From positions 1-22,925 of the IMG/VR virus record IMGVR_UViG_3300027749_000489: 22,925 bases of DNA; one strand, 5' to 3'. Below the pieces are notes generated by a model, which was given only the letters and a program-made list of their open reading frames with translations, searched no databases and was not told the origin of the DNA. Below, in pieces: positions 8,667-16,019 of this stretch (position 1 is its first letter; every line of letters starts with the position of its first letter). This DNA is from a virus. A program made the position numbers and the translations under genes.

Positions 8667-9647
8667 ATGACAAATCTTGCAAAATTTTCTTTAGAAAGAG
8701 GTGGAAGTATCCACCCACTCATTATCCCATCAATGCTTACCAATGGTACAGGATTGATGAATCCTTCCATCTTACTTGACAATGGTAAAATTATAGTTAA
8801 TATTCGACATGTTAACTATACATTTTTTCATTCTGAAAAGAAACTATTTCAACATCCGTGGGGGCCACTTACATATCTTCATCCCGAAAATGATATAAAA
8901 TTAAGGACAGATAATTATTATTGTGAGCTCGATGATAAATTTGAAATTACACGTTTTAATAAAGTAGATACATCTGCGTTTGATACTTATGAACCAATGT
9001 GGGATTTTGTAGGACTCGAAGATGCCAGATTAATGCGTTGGGATGGAAAATTATATATATCAGGTGTACGCAGAGATACTACCACAAATGGTCAAGGGCG
9101 TATGGAACTGTCTGAAATTGTAGTCGGCAATGATACAGTTAAAGAAATATCTAGGTTTAGAATTCCTCCACCCAATGATCCAAATTCTTATTGCGAAAAG
9201 AATTGGATGCCAGTGTTAGATAAACCTTACCACTATGTAAAATGGACCAATCCAACAGAGTTGGTAAGTGTTAATCCAAATAGTAAAACTTCTAAAACAG
9301 AATATTTAAGCGCATCAATTTCGTTGCCAAGAGATATTCGAGGCGGAACACAAGTAATGGAATTTGAAGGACATTATATTGCATTAACGCACGAAGTGGA
9401 TTTATTTCATAGCGAAGCAGGTCGTAAAGATGCTGTATATAGACATAGATTCATTGTATGGGATAACAACTGGAATATAGTAAAACATACTTCTGATTTT
9501 TCTATCATGGATGCTCATGTTGAATTTGCTGTAGGTATTTGTAAATTAAATGATGACATATTAATTACGTTTGGTTTTCAAGACAATGCTGCGTATTTGT
9601 TAAAAATTCCAGCTACCGTCCTTGCTGATTTTATAAATTCTAACTGA
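8667..9647 (+). CDS. Five-bladed beta-propeller, GH130/GH43-like glycan-active protein
   Basis: The 326-aa protein shows features of five-bladed glycosidase propellers: NPSILLDNGKIIVNIRH (residues 32-48) as an early blade; GLEDARL (116-122) followed by WDGKLYISG, resembling the E-D-P-R region with the acidic catalytic residue in GH130 phosphorylases/hydrolases; CEKNWMPV (176-183); GGTQV...GHYIALTHEV (226-244); and a last blade with VEFAVGI...DDILITFGFQDNAAYLL. The E-D-A-R variant replaces the usual Pro. It has no signal peptide, so it acts in the infected cell or on the virion. It opens a cassette with methyltransferase, GT2 and 2OG-oxygenase genes, suggesting work on a glycan. The substrate is unknown; a non-catalytic sugar-binding propeller is also possible. 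Confidence 0.65.
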   Translation: MTNLAKFSLERGGSIHPLIIPSMLTNGTGLMNPSILLDNGKIIVNIRHVNYTFFHSEKKLFQHPWGPLTYLHPENDIKLRTDNYYCELDDKFEITRFNKVDTSAFDTYEPMWDFVGLEDARLMRWDGKLYISGVRRDTTTNGQGRMELSEIVVGNDTVKEISRFRIPPPNDPNSYCEKNWMPVLDKPYHYVKWTNPTELVSVNPNSKTSKTEYLSASISLPRDIRGGTQVMEFEGHYIALTHEVDLFHSEAGRKDAVYRHRFIVWDNNWNIVKHTSDFSIMDAHVEFAVGICKLNDDILITFGFQDNAAYLLKIPATVLADFINSN

Positions 9648-9654
9648 GTAATAT

Positions 9655-11499
9655 ATGAATAGAACAGATATAATAAATTACTATATTGCAAAAACTAATG
9701 CTAAATCATATTTAGAAATTGGAATTTCTGGTGGTGAAAATTTTGCCAAAATTATTTGTAATAATAAAGTTGGAGTAGATCCAAGTCCAACTTCTCCTGC
9801 AACTATACATTTAACTTCTGATGATTTCTTTATTGAAAATAAAAATTCATTTGATGTAATTTTTATTGATGGGTTACATCATGCTGATCAAGTTGAAAAA
9901 GATATCTTAAATTCTTTAAACGTACTAAATGATGGCGGTGTAATCGTATGTCATGATATGAAACCAGAAACAGAAGATGCTCAAATTATTCCATATCGAG
10001 GTGGTGAATGGAATGGTGATTGCTGGCGTGCATTTGTTAGTCTACGACAAACTCGCTCAGATTTAGAAATGTTTACCATTGACTGCGACCAGGGTGTATC
10101 GGTTATTACTCAAGGTAAACAAGATTTACTAAAAATTAATGAAGAAATGAATTATGAAAATTTTTCAAAGAATAAAAAAGAATGGCTAAATTTAATATCA
10201 GTAGATAAATTTAGCGAACTTATGAATATAAAAATGGATACTAATACACTTACACTGCTAATTAACAAATTTGTCATGGATCCAGCCGATCCTGAAAATA
10301 ATTTTGCACTGGCTATATATTACAATTACATAGGACAAACAGCATCTGCCGTATCTTATTATATTAGAACAGCAGAAAGAACAGATAATGATCTTTTAAA
10401 ATATGAATGTTTAATCAGAGCCGCTAGATGTTTTGAAGTACAAGGAACTAGAGCATTTTCTGTAAAAGGATTATTACAACATGCTATATCATTAATTCCA
10501 ACTCGCCCCGAAGCATACTATTTTTTAAGTAGAATACATGAAACATCTAAAGGCGATGGAGATATGTTTGCTTGTTATATGTTATCGTCTATTGCACTAG
10601 GTGTTTGTGATTTTAATCTCCCTGAGTTAAGAACAGATGTTGGCTACCCAGGGAGATATGGATTATTATTTGAAAAAGCTGTTAGCAGTTGGTGGTGTGG
10701 ATTGTGTGAAGAATCCAAAAATCTATTTAAAGATTTATTGAACAACGACGAGCTCGATGATACACATAGACGTGCAGTAATACAAAATCTTAAATTTTTT
10801 AATTTAACACATACTAAAGAATTAACACAATTCAATAAAGAAAAACATCAAAAATTACGAGTAAAGTTTACTGATTCGGATAAAATTGAAAAGAACTACG
10901 CCGAATCGTATCAGGATATATTTGTATTAACTATGTTGAATGGAAAAAAGAATGGTACATATTTAGAAATAGGTGCAGCAAATCCGTTCTATGGAAATAA
11001 TACAGCATTGCTGGAACAAAACTATAATTGGAAAGGTATATCTTTAGATATAGAACAACAGTTTGTTGATGCATTTTCAAAAGAAAGAAAAAATCCATGC
11101 CTGTTGAAAGATGCTACATTGATAAACTATGATAGATTTTTATCTGGGTTAGATTTTTCCACTGACATTGATTATCTCCAATTAGATTGTGATCCGCCCG
11201 ACGTTACATATAAAATATTATTGTCTATACCGTTTGAAAAATATAGATTTGCTACTATTACGTATGAGCATGATTATTACTGTGATGAGTCAAAGAGCTT
11301 TAGAGAAAAATCAAGAAAGTATTTAGAGTCATTTGGATATATTATGGTTGCTGGAGATATTGCACCAGACGAGTGGCGCAATTATGAAGATTGGTGGATT
11401 CATCCAGATTTAGTAGACAAAACAATTTTAAGTCAAATGTTGAACACAGATACAGCCACTAAAAAAGCTGAAAATTATATGTTAATGGAGAAAAAATGA
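9655..11499 (+). CDS. Methyltransferase / helical-repeat / FkbM-type methyltransferase fusion (614 aa)
   Basis: Three parts are visible. Residues 17-130 form a class I SAM-dependent methyltransferase of the Methyltransf_24 type: motif I YLEIGISGGENF (19-30), FDVIFIDGLHHADQVEKDI (66-84), then GGVIVCHDM (94-102). Residues about 200-395 are alpha-helical and TPR-like (ADPENNFALAIYYNYIGQ and similar). Residues about 433-585 form a second methyltransferase of the FkbM kind: GTYLEIGAANPF (434-445), WKGISLDIE, then DYLQLDCDPPD (506-516). FkbM-type enzymes commonly O-methylate sugars or carboxyls in glycan pathways. The gene starts 7 bases after the propeller gene and its stop overlaps the next ATG (ATGA at 11496-11499), so it belongs to the same operon and very probably the same pathway. 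Both SAM motifs look intact. Confidence 0.8.
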   Translation: MNRTDIINYYIAKTNAKSYLEIGISGGENFAKIICNNKVGVDPSPTSPATIHLTSDDFFIENKNSFDVIFIDGLHHADQVEKDILNSLNVLNDGGVIVCHDMKPETEDAQIIPYRGGEWNGDCWRAFVSLRQTRSDLEMFTIDCDQGVSVITQGKQDLLKINEEMNYENFSKNKKEWLNLISVDKFSELMNIKMDTNTLTLLINKFVMDPADPENNFALAIYYNYIGQTASAVSYYIRTAERTDNDLLKYECLIRAARCFEVQGTRAFSVKGLLQHAISLIPTRPEAYYFLSRIHETSKGDGDMFACYMLSSIALGVCDFNLPELRTDVGYPGRYGLLFEKAVSSWWCGLCEESKNLFKDLLNNDELDDTHRRAVIQNLKFFNLTHTKELTQFNKEKHQKLRVKFTDSDKIEKNYAESYQDIFVLTMLNGKKNGTYLEIGAANPFYGNNTALLEQNYNWKGISLDIEQQFVDAFSKERKNPCLLKDATLINYDRFLSGLDFSTDIDYLQLDCDPPDVTYKILLSIPFEKYRFATITYEHDYYCDESKSFREKSRKYLESFGYIMVAGDIAPDEWRNYEDWWIHPDLVDKTILSQMLNTDTATKKAENYMLMEKK

Positions 11500-12281
11500 A
11501 TAGTATACCAGTGATAGGAACTGCGGTAGTTAATAGCACACATTGGGTGTCTAGACTACTAATGAGCATAGATTACCCTGTTGATAATTTTGTTATTATC
11601 AATAACAACGGTCGTGGCGAACTTGATCGAGAGTTAGATAATCTAAAAAAGATGAATCACAAATTTGTTAAAAATATAGTTGTGTCTCATCTTCCTGCAA
11701 ATATAGGTTGCGGCGGCGCTTGGAATCTTATAATAAAATGTTTCATGCATAGCCCTTATTGGGTTCTTGTAAATGACGATGTATCATTTGGCATGGGCAT
11801 GTTAGAAGAAATGGCCACTGCTGCTAATGCAGACCCTACAGTAGGAATAATACACGGCCATGAGGGCGATTTTAATGTAGGTAGTTGGGATTTATTCTTA
11901 ATACGAGATTTTATCATACAAGAATTTGGACTGTTTGACGAAAACTTATATCCTGCATATTGCGAAGATGCTGATTATATAATGAGATTGATTCATCGAC
12001 CTATTAAAAAAATAATGTCTTTGAATAAAACATATTATCACGGCACCGGAGAATGTGGGGATTATTTAGATCATGGAAAACAAACTCAAAAAACTGAACC
12101 TGAATTAAAAGAGAAGTTAGACATTGTTAATCTTCAAAATATAGATTATCTAACTAGAAAATGGGGTAATGGCTGGAGATTGTGTGAACCAACATTTATG
12201 CCTTTTGAAAATGAAGGTAGATCCATAACTCAAACTACCTATGATTTAAATTTTGTTAGACAAAAAAATCTAGGATTTTAA
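11496..12281 (+). CDS. GT2-family (GT-A fold) glycosyltransferase
   Basis: The 261-aa protein is typical of short GT2 enzymes: N-terminal IPVIGTAVVNSTHWVSRLL; IINNNG near 35-39; ANIGCGGAWNLII (68-80); the metal/nucleotide-sugar site VNDDV (92-96); and the acceptor-side signature GLFDENLYPAYCEDADY (145-161), where the E-D region normally holds the catalytic base. It has no membrane segment, so it is a soluble cytoplasmic enzyme. The 4-base overlap with the methyltransferase gene indicates translational coupling. The donor and acceptor cannot be deduced. It may decorate a virion protein or act on host surface glycan together with its neighbours. Confidence 0.85.
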   Translation: MNSIPVIGTAVVNSTHWVSRLLMSIDYPVDNFVIINNNGRGELDRELDNLKKMNHKFVKNIVVSHLPANIGCGGAWNLIIKCFMHSPYWVLVNDDVSFGMGMLEEMATAANADPTVGIIHGHEGDFNVGSWDLFLIRDFIIQEFGLFDENLYPAYCEDADYIMRLIHRPIKKIMSLNKTYYHGTGECGDYLDHGKQTQKTEPELKEKLDIVNLQNIDYLTRKWGNGWRLCEPTFMPFENEGRSITQTTYDLNFVRQKNLGF

Positions 12282-12282
12282 A

Positions 12283-12906
12283 ATGAATAGCAAATTACTG
12301 GAAACCTCGTATCTAATACATAAGCCAGTTAATATAACTCAAACAGAAGATAAAGTTATCAGTGAATTGCTTTCAGGCCCATATTTTCCGTGGTACTGGC
12401 AGGAGAAACAAACACTCAACAATGATGAAACTGTTAAACTTGCATTGCCAGCTGAATTAAGAGAAACTATACAATTTTATAATGGTCCTTTAATGGCACA
12501 TTCTTTAATATATCGAGCTGAAAATGAAAATATAAAATATACAGAAAGACCTGACAAAGATATAAGTCCATACTGCGGATTGTTTATGGAAATATTTCAT
12601 AGATTCACAGTTGAAAATAATATAAAATATACAAATATATTTCGAGCCGCCCTAAATTTAACCTGGCATACTGGCAACTTACACACAGCTCCTCATGTAG
12701 ATCATACATGGTCACATAAAAATTTTATTATGTATTTGACAGATTGTGAAGATAGTGAAACTATAATATGGTCTTCAAATTTTTTAGAAAGTTATTATAT
12801 TCCTTGCATAAAATATACAGCGGCAGCTTTTGATCAGCAATGGCATGCCCATCGATATCCACCTCTAAAAACAAGAAGAATGGTATTGGTTGTAACTTAT
12901 ATATGA
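12283..12906 (+). CDS. 2-oxoglutarate/Fe(II)-dependent oxygenase-like protein
   Basis: The 207-aa protein has the facial triad pattern of 2OG-Fe(II) oxygenases: His138-x-Asp140 in APHVDH, a distal His188 or His190 in QQWHAHRYPP, and Arg198/Arg199 about ten residues later as the likely 2-oxoglutarate anchor, followed by a hydrophobic VLVVTYI strand. Such small oxygenases are common in T4-like aquatic phages; known members hydroxylate amino-acid side chains, nucleobases or small molecules. The gene follows the glycosyltransferase with a one-base gap (TAA-A-ATG) and ends the plus-strand operon; its stop is directly adjacent to the stop of the convergent Nudix gene. The substrate is unknown; the neighbouring collagen-like fibre is one candidate. 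Confidence 0.75.
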   Translation: MNSKLLETSYLIHKPVNITQTEDKVISELLSGPYFPWYWQEKQTLNNDETVKLALPAELRETIQFYNGPLMAHSLIYRAENENIKYTERPDKDISPYCGLFMEIFHRFTVENNIKYTNIFRAALNLTWHTGNLHTAPHVDHTWSHKNFIMYLTDCEDSETIIWSSNFLESYYIPCIKYTAAAFDQQWHAHRYPPLKTRRMVLVVTYI

Positions 12907-12922
12907 TTAGAGTAAATCTAAT
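12906..12922. terminator. Possible weak bidirectional hairpin at convergent stops
   Basis: ATTAGA (12906-12911) pairs with TCTAAT (12917-12922) around a 5-base loop exactly where two genes meet tail to tail. The stem is AT-rich and no clean T-tract follows, so termination activity is uncertain. Confidence 0.25.
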
Positions 12923-13347
12923 AATAATTCTATTTTAGCTCTAATAATTTTATTATTAAAAGAATTCTTTACTGCTCTGTGCAAAGGTTTGGGCCATTGA
13001 TCATAACTAGCCCAGGCATATCCATCGTGCTCGTTGTTTAATAGTGGAATAAATTCACGTTCGACCACTAGAACATAAGTGTTATATTGAAACCGTTGAT
13101 CGTTGCTAATAAACAATTCTAAAGGAATTACTTTTTTTATAGTGGGTGTTTTGCCCACTTCTTCATGTATTTCTCGTGTAAGAGCATCAAATGGTGTGCT
13201 ATCAGATGGTTCTTTTTTACCTCCAACTAATCCCCATGTACCTGCAGTTTTAGTCTGTGTTCTTGATAAAAGTAAAAATCGTTTGGTATCTTTGGCAAGA
13301 AACAATCCACCACTGCATATTACTTGATTTACAGAACTATTCTCCAT
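12907..13347 (-). CDS. Nudix hydrolase
   Basis: The 146-aa protein has a Nudix box at about residues 42-65: GGKKEP, then ALTREIHEEVG with the metal-binding R-E-x-x-E-E core intact. Compared with the canonical G-x5-E-x7-REUxEExGU pattern there is one extra residue in the loop and Asp in place of the first Glu. Family members hydrolyse nucleoside diphosphates linked to other groups (dNTPs, ADP-ribose, NAD, nucleotide sugars, capped RNA); the substrate cannot be chosen from sequence. Its start overlaps the end of gp15 by 19 bases on the same strand, so it is co-transcribed with gp14/gp15. T4 and relatives also carry Nudix enzymes, though not at this location. Confidence 0.85.
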   Translation of the reverse strand: MENSSVNQVICSGGLFLAKDTKRFLLLSRTQTKTAGTWGLVGGKKEPSDSTPFDALTREIHEEVGKTPTIKKVIPLELFISNDQRFQYNTYVLVVEREFIPLLNNEHDGYAWASYDQWPKPLHRAVKNSFNNKIIRAKIELLLDLL

Positions 13348-14693
13348 AATGCTGCACTATAGATGCCCTCATAACTCTTGCTCCATGCTCCGTTCTCCCA
13401 TTTGTATTGTGTATTTGTATATGAATTAGTTATATACACAACAGTCTTATAGGTTGTAGAACTGAATACTATAATCCATTTGGTGCCGTCCCATTCAATT
13501 ATATCATTGGCAAATGCTTGAAAATCACTATAGTCAGCATTCTTCCATGCTACTGGACCCGAATATCCATATTGTCCAAATTGTGCATTATTATTAATAT
13601 CTTCTAATATTAAATAGCGTGTACCTGCTGCAACCGTACCTGGATTATATGTGTCAGGATTTATAACAGCATCAACTGTTCCTCTACCCGCAATGGTAGT
13701 ATTGCTTGGAACAGTATCACGATTAATGTTTAATCTCATAGCAAAATCATCACCGGGATCTAAACTCATATAAGCAATTACTTCATTACCATCGGATTGT
13801 GCAAATCTTAATTCACTTAACCCTGCTCTAAATTTTCCAGGATATAAATCTAATATTTTTAACCAAGATGCTGTATTTTTAGGAGATGTAATATCTATAT
13901 TTTCTCCTGCACCATTGGCATTTATAAGTCTTGCGGTATTGTTTAAAACTAATAAATCAAAATTGCCTGGTGTTATAATCACTGCCGAATCTGGAGAAAT
14001 ATTTGAGAATACTTCAGCTGCTTGTGCTTGATCGTAGACTGATGCAATTGTACCCTGTGCATTGCTGGCAAAAATATTAGATATAATTTTAGTGATAACA
14101 CCTAACTTCTTCACCTTAGCAGGAGGAGTTATCCATATAGGTGTATCAAATGTCATAGTCATTATATCTATATCTTCAGTAACACCCTGTGGTATTTGCC
14201 TACTAGTAAAATTTACATCATCTAATCTAACAGTACTCAAACTAGTCCAATCTAGATAATTGTCAGTAGTTTGAATTTCAAAACTAGGAGTAAAGAAAAC
14301 TGCAATCTGTTCAAATATCTGCAACTTTTGATCTGTACTAGTAGCCCATATGTCTGCATTTAAGGTTAACTTATATGGACTTGGCATAATACGTTCAATG
14401 GTAAAATTACTGCCTTTGGTATCTAAGTATTGATTTGTAGTTGGGTCAATGGCTCTTTCAATGACATTAATCTTACTAATATACGTAGGATCTTGTAAAC
14501 GTTCTCGGTCAAATTCTAATTCTTTAATATAACAAGAAATAAATGGAGCACTTGGAATCGCATTCTCACTATTTTTTCTAAGAATTTGACCAACTTGTCT
14601 AGTCATATCTCCATAGCGAACAGGCACCTGTACTAGATTGCCCTTGGCATCCTTATAGGCAAAGTCGCTGAATATCTGAATAAATTGTGTCAA
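13329..14693 (-). CDS. gp15: Tail sheath stabiliser / tail completion protein, T4 gp15-like
   Basis: Aligning by eye with T4 gp15 gives matching blocks in order: QIFSDF...VQVPVRYGD near the N-terminus, MPSPYKLTLNADIW...QIFEQIAVFFTPSFEI in the middle, and DIDIMTMTFDTPIWITPPAKV at about residues 170-190. gp15 forms the hexameric cap at the top of the sheath and tube that joins the neck. At 454 aa it is longer than T4 gp15 (about 270); the extra C-terminal ~200 residues include W-rich beta motifs (IIEWDGTKW, YKWENGAW) also seen in gp14 and sheath here. The start given is a TTG, the only usable one in frame. However, ten more conserved residues (YFYDGQIRRY, 14723-14694) are encoded in frame just upstream, so the real N-terminus is probably farther up (see the leader entry). 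Confidence 0.85.
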   Translation of the reverse strand: MTQFIQIFSDFAYKDAKGNLVQVPVRYGDMTRQVGQILRKNSENAIPSAPFISCYIKELEFDRERLQDPTYISKINVIERAIDPTTNQYLDTKGSNFTIERIMPSPYKLTLNADIWATSTDQKLQIFEQIAVFFTPSFEIQTTDNYLDWTSLSTVRLDDVNFTSRQIPQGVTEDIDIMTMTFDTPIWITPPAKVKKLGVITKIISNIFASNAQGTIASVYDQAQAAEVFSNISPDSAVIITPGNFDLLVLNNTARLINANGAGENIDITSPKNTASWLKILDLYPGKFRAGLSELRFAQSDGNEVIAYMSLDPGDDFAMRLNINRDTVPSNTTIAGRGTVDAVINPDTYNPGTVAAGTRYLILEDINNNAQFGQYGYSGPVAWKNADYSDFQAFANDIIEWDGTKWIIVFSSTTYKTVVYITNSYTNTQYKWENGAWSKSYEGIYSAALWRIVL

Positions 14694-14791
14694 ATATCTA
14701 CGTATTTGACCGTCATAGAAGTAGTCCGATTTAGTACAGTCGGTGTTAAACCGCTGCCTCCGTGTTTAATTTTTTTTTGTAAATAACCATG
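14694..14791 (-). other. gp14-gp15 junction with broken or recoded gp15 5' end
   Basis: On the minus strand an ATG at 14790-14788 follows the gp14 stop by one base, the usual coupling in this window. It opens only 14 codons through an A9 run (14778-14770) to a TAA at 14748-14746. The gp15 frame is open from 14765 downward and encodes YFYDGQIRRY (14723-14694) but contains no ATG, GTG or CTG before the TTG. The third frame in between reads sensibly as GGSGLTPTVLNRT. A GGAGG lies at 14761-14757. Two missing bases in A runs, or frameshifting, would join the ATG to gp15. Confidence 0.6.
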
Positions 14792-15991
14792 TTATAAATC
14801 TGCCCTTGGTTTTAATACTTGACTCAATGCCTGACGCTCTGGTACCACTTCACCTGCAATGGTAGCTGTATTGATATTGTTTATAAAACTTGCTTTGAGT
14901 TTTCTTCTTACTAGCAATGGATTATCGGTCTGTGTTTCGCCTAACATACTTGTTGTCATTCTTACATTATCCTCGTACTTGAGCCAATGTATTCCATCAA
15001 ATCTAAATAATCTATTAGGCAAATAATCTGTTCTTAGGAAGAAATCACCTAATCCTGGTGTTGTAGGAAATGATATTCCAAACCCATATGGAATACCATT
15101 TGGAGGAACACCATTACCAGTTAGATAACCAATATAATAATTTTTACCAGGGGTATTCAATATAGCAGATGAATCTAAATACGATGATGTTGCTGTGACA
15201 TCTGTATTATCGATAGTAGTATCTGCTACAGATACCAATCCTGTTCCTGTATTACTAACTGGTACAACATAGAATTGGTCAGTTTGATAACCACTCTTTT
15301 CAACATCTGATTGTGCTTGTTGAATAATCTGATTATTAATTTCTATATTTTTCTTATATGATGACAACAAATCACGTAATGTGCTGCCATCTTCTGCTCC
15401 ACTATCTGCATCGAGAATCTCTTTAAATTCTTGACTATCAACTAGTGGTGAACATTTTGCTCTGACTAAATGAGGATACCACGTTTGACTATATCCTGTT
15501 GCAGGACGAGTAACTTCTGATACAACATAAAATCTTCTCAATGCTACAAGACTATCATCTAATGCATATTCATCTTTTTGGTGTGGTAGTTCTATTACGT
15601 CACCAGCCATAATTTTTCTACCTAACGCATCATAACTGCTACGTAGGTGAAAGTTGATCATTATATTATCATTTTGTAAAAATAACCCAAATTGACTTAG
15701 ATTAAAATCCAGGTCAGCCATGGTATAAATTCCGCGAATAATGTAAACATCTGGATCATAATGACGATCTCTGTTTTCCATGAATAACAAATCTTGTATA
15801 CCTAATTCAGGAATGCTATTTAAATTGTTAGGTTGAGTAGGAGTGCTATTTCCATCTTCTGGATTAACGGGACCGAGATATTTGTGTATATAAACATCTG
15901 TGCCTCCAACCTGAAATTGCTCGTTTATAGCACGATCTAAGAATCTAAAGTCACTGCCTTTTTCTGGTTTGTATAATGATAGTCTTGGCAT
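14792..15991 (-). CDS. gp14: Neck protein, T4 gp14-like
   Basis: The 399-aa protein has the gp14 outline. FRFLDRAINEQFQVGGTDVYI is followed by GIQDLLFMENRDRHYDPDVYII, a segment with FGLFLQNDNIMINFH, and GDVIELPH...RRFYVVSEV, which corresponds to the T4 stretch with GDLIYFP and FEINWV. gp14 joins the head portal/gp13 ring to the tail. It is longer than T4 gp14 (256 aa) and has a C-terminal extension. The extension holds a GDFFLRTDYLPNRLFRFDG module (about residues 315-333), a variant of which occurs in several virion proteins here. It diverges from gp13 across 28 bases, whereas T4 has 13, 14 and 15 in one direction. A GATAAATA late-type promoter sits 7 bases before its ATG. Confidence 0.8.
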   Translation of the reverse strand: MPRLSLYKPEKGSDFRFLDRAINEQFQVGGTDVYIHKYLGPVNPEDGNSTPTQPNNLNSIPELGIQDLLFMENRDRHYDPDVYIIRGIYTMADLDFNLSQFGLFLQNDNIMINFHLRSSYDALGRKIMAGDVIELPHQKDEYALDDSLVALRRFYVVSEVTRPATGYSQTWYPHLVRAKCSPLVDSQEFKEILDADSGAEDGSTLRDLLSSYKKNIEINNQIIQQAQSDVEKSGYQTDQFYVVPVSNTGTGLVSVADTTIDNTDVTATSSYLDSSAILNTPGKNYYIGYLTGNGVPPNGIPYGFGISFPTTPGLGDFFLRTDYLPNRLFRFDGIHWLKYEDNVRMTTSMLGETQTDNPLLVRRKLKASFINNINTATIAGEVVPERQALSQVLKPRADL

Positions 15992-15998
15992 AGTATTC

Positions 15999-16006
15999 TA
16001 TTTATC
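15999..16006 (-). promoter_or_regulatory. Late-promoter-like GATAAATA for gp14/gp15/Nudix
   Basis: On the minus strand GATAAATA is followed by GAATACT and the gp14 ATG. It matches T4 TATAAATA at seven of eight bases. It abuts the plus-strand motif at 16007 without a gap. Confidence 0.6.
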
Positions 16007-16014
16007 GCTAAATA
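16007..16014 (+). promoter_or_regulatory. Late-promoter-like GCTAAATA for gp13
   Basis: GCTAAATA-TTAGT-ATG places the motif at -13 to -6 if RNA starts at the A of the gp13 ATG. This is the spacing of T4 late promoters and predicts a leaderless message. The same 5-base spacing occurs at 21624-21637. Confidence 0.6.
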
Positions 16015-16019
16015 TTAGT

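Noticed and set aside
10644-10835. Minus-strand ORF inside the methyltransferase fusion
   Set aside because: It is short, has no motif, and the plus-strand frame is clearly coding.
8667-12906. Defence or anti-defence island interpretation of the enzyme cassette
   Set aside because: No restriction, toxin, nuclease or sensor domain is visible. The glycosyltransferase, FkbM and propeller combination points to glycan or protein decoration instead.
14694-14791. Possible tRNA or terminator in the gp14-gp15 gap (hairpin near CGGTGTTAAACCG, T9 run)
   Set aside because: No acceptor-stem complement or cloverleaf can be drawn, the hairpin is not adjacent to the T run, and the T run reads as poly-A for the minus-strand genes. 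The region instead looks like disrupted gp15 coding sequence.
15969-16019. Longer gp13 start at ATG 15969
   Set aside because: It would add 17 residues lying antisense to the gp14 start and upstream of the late-type promoter. ATG 16020 fits the family N-terminus.
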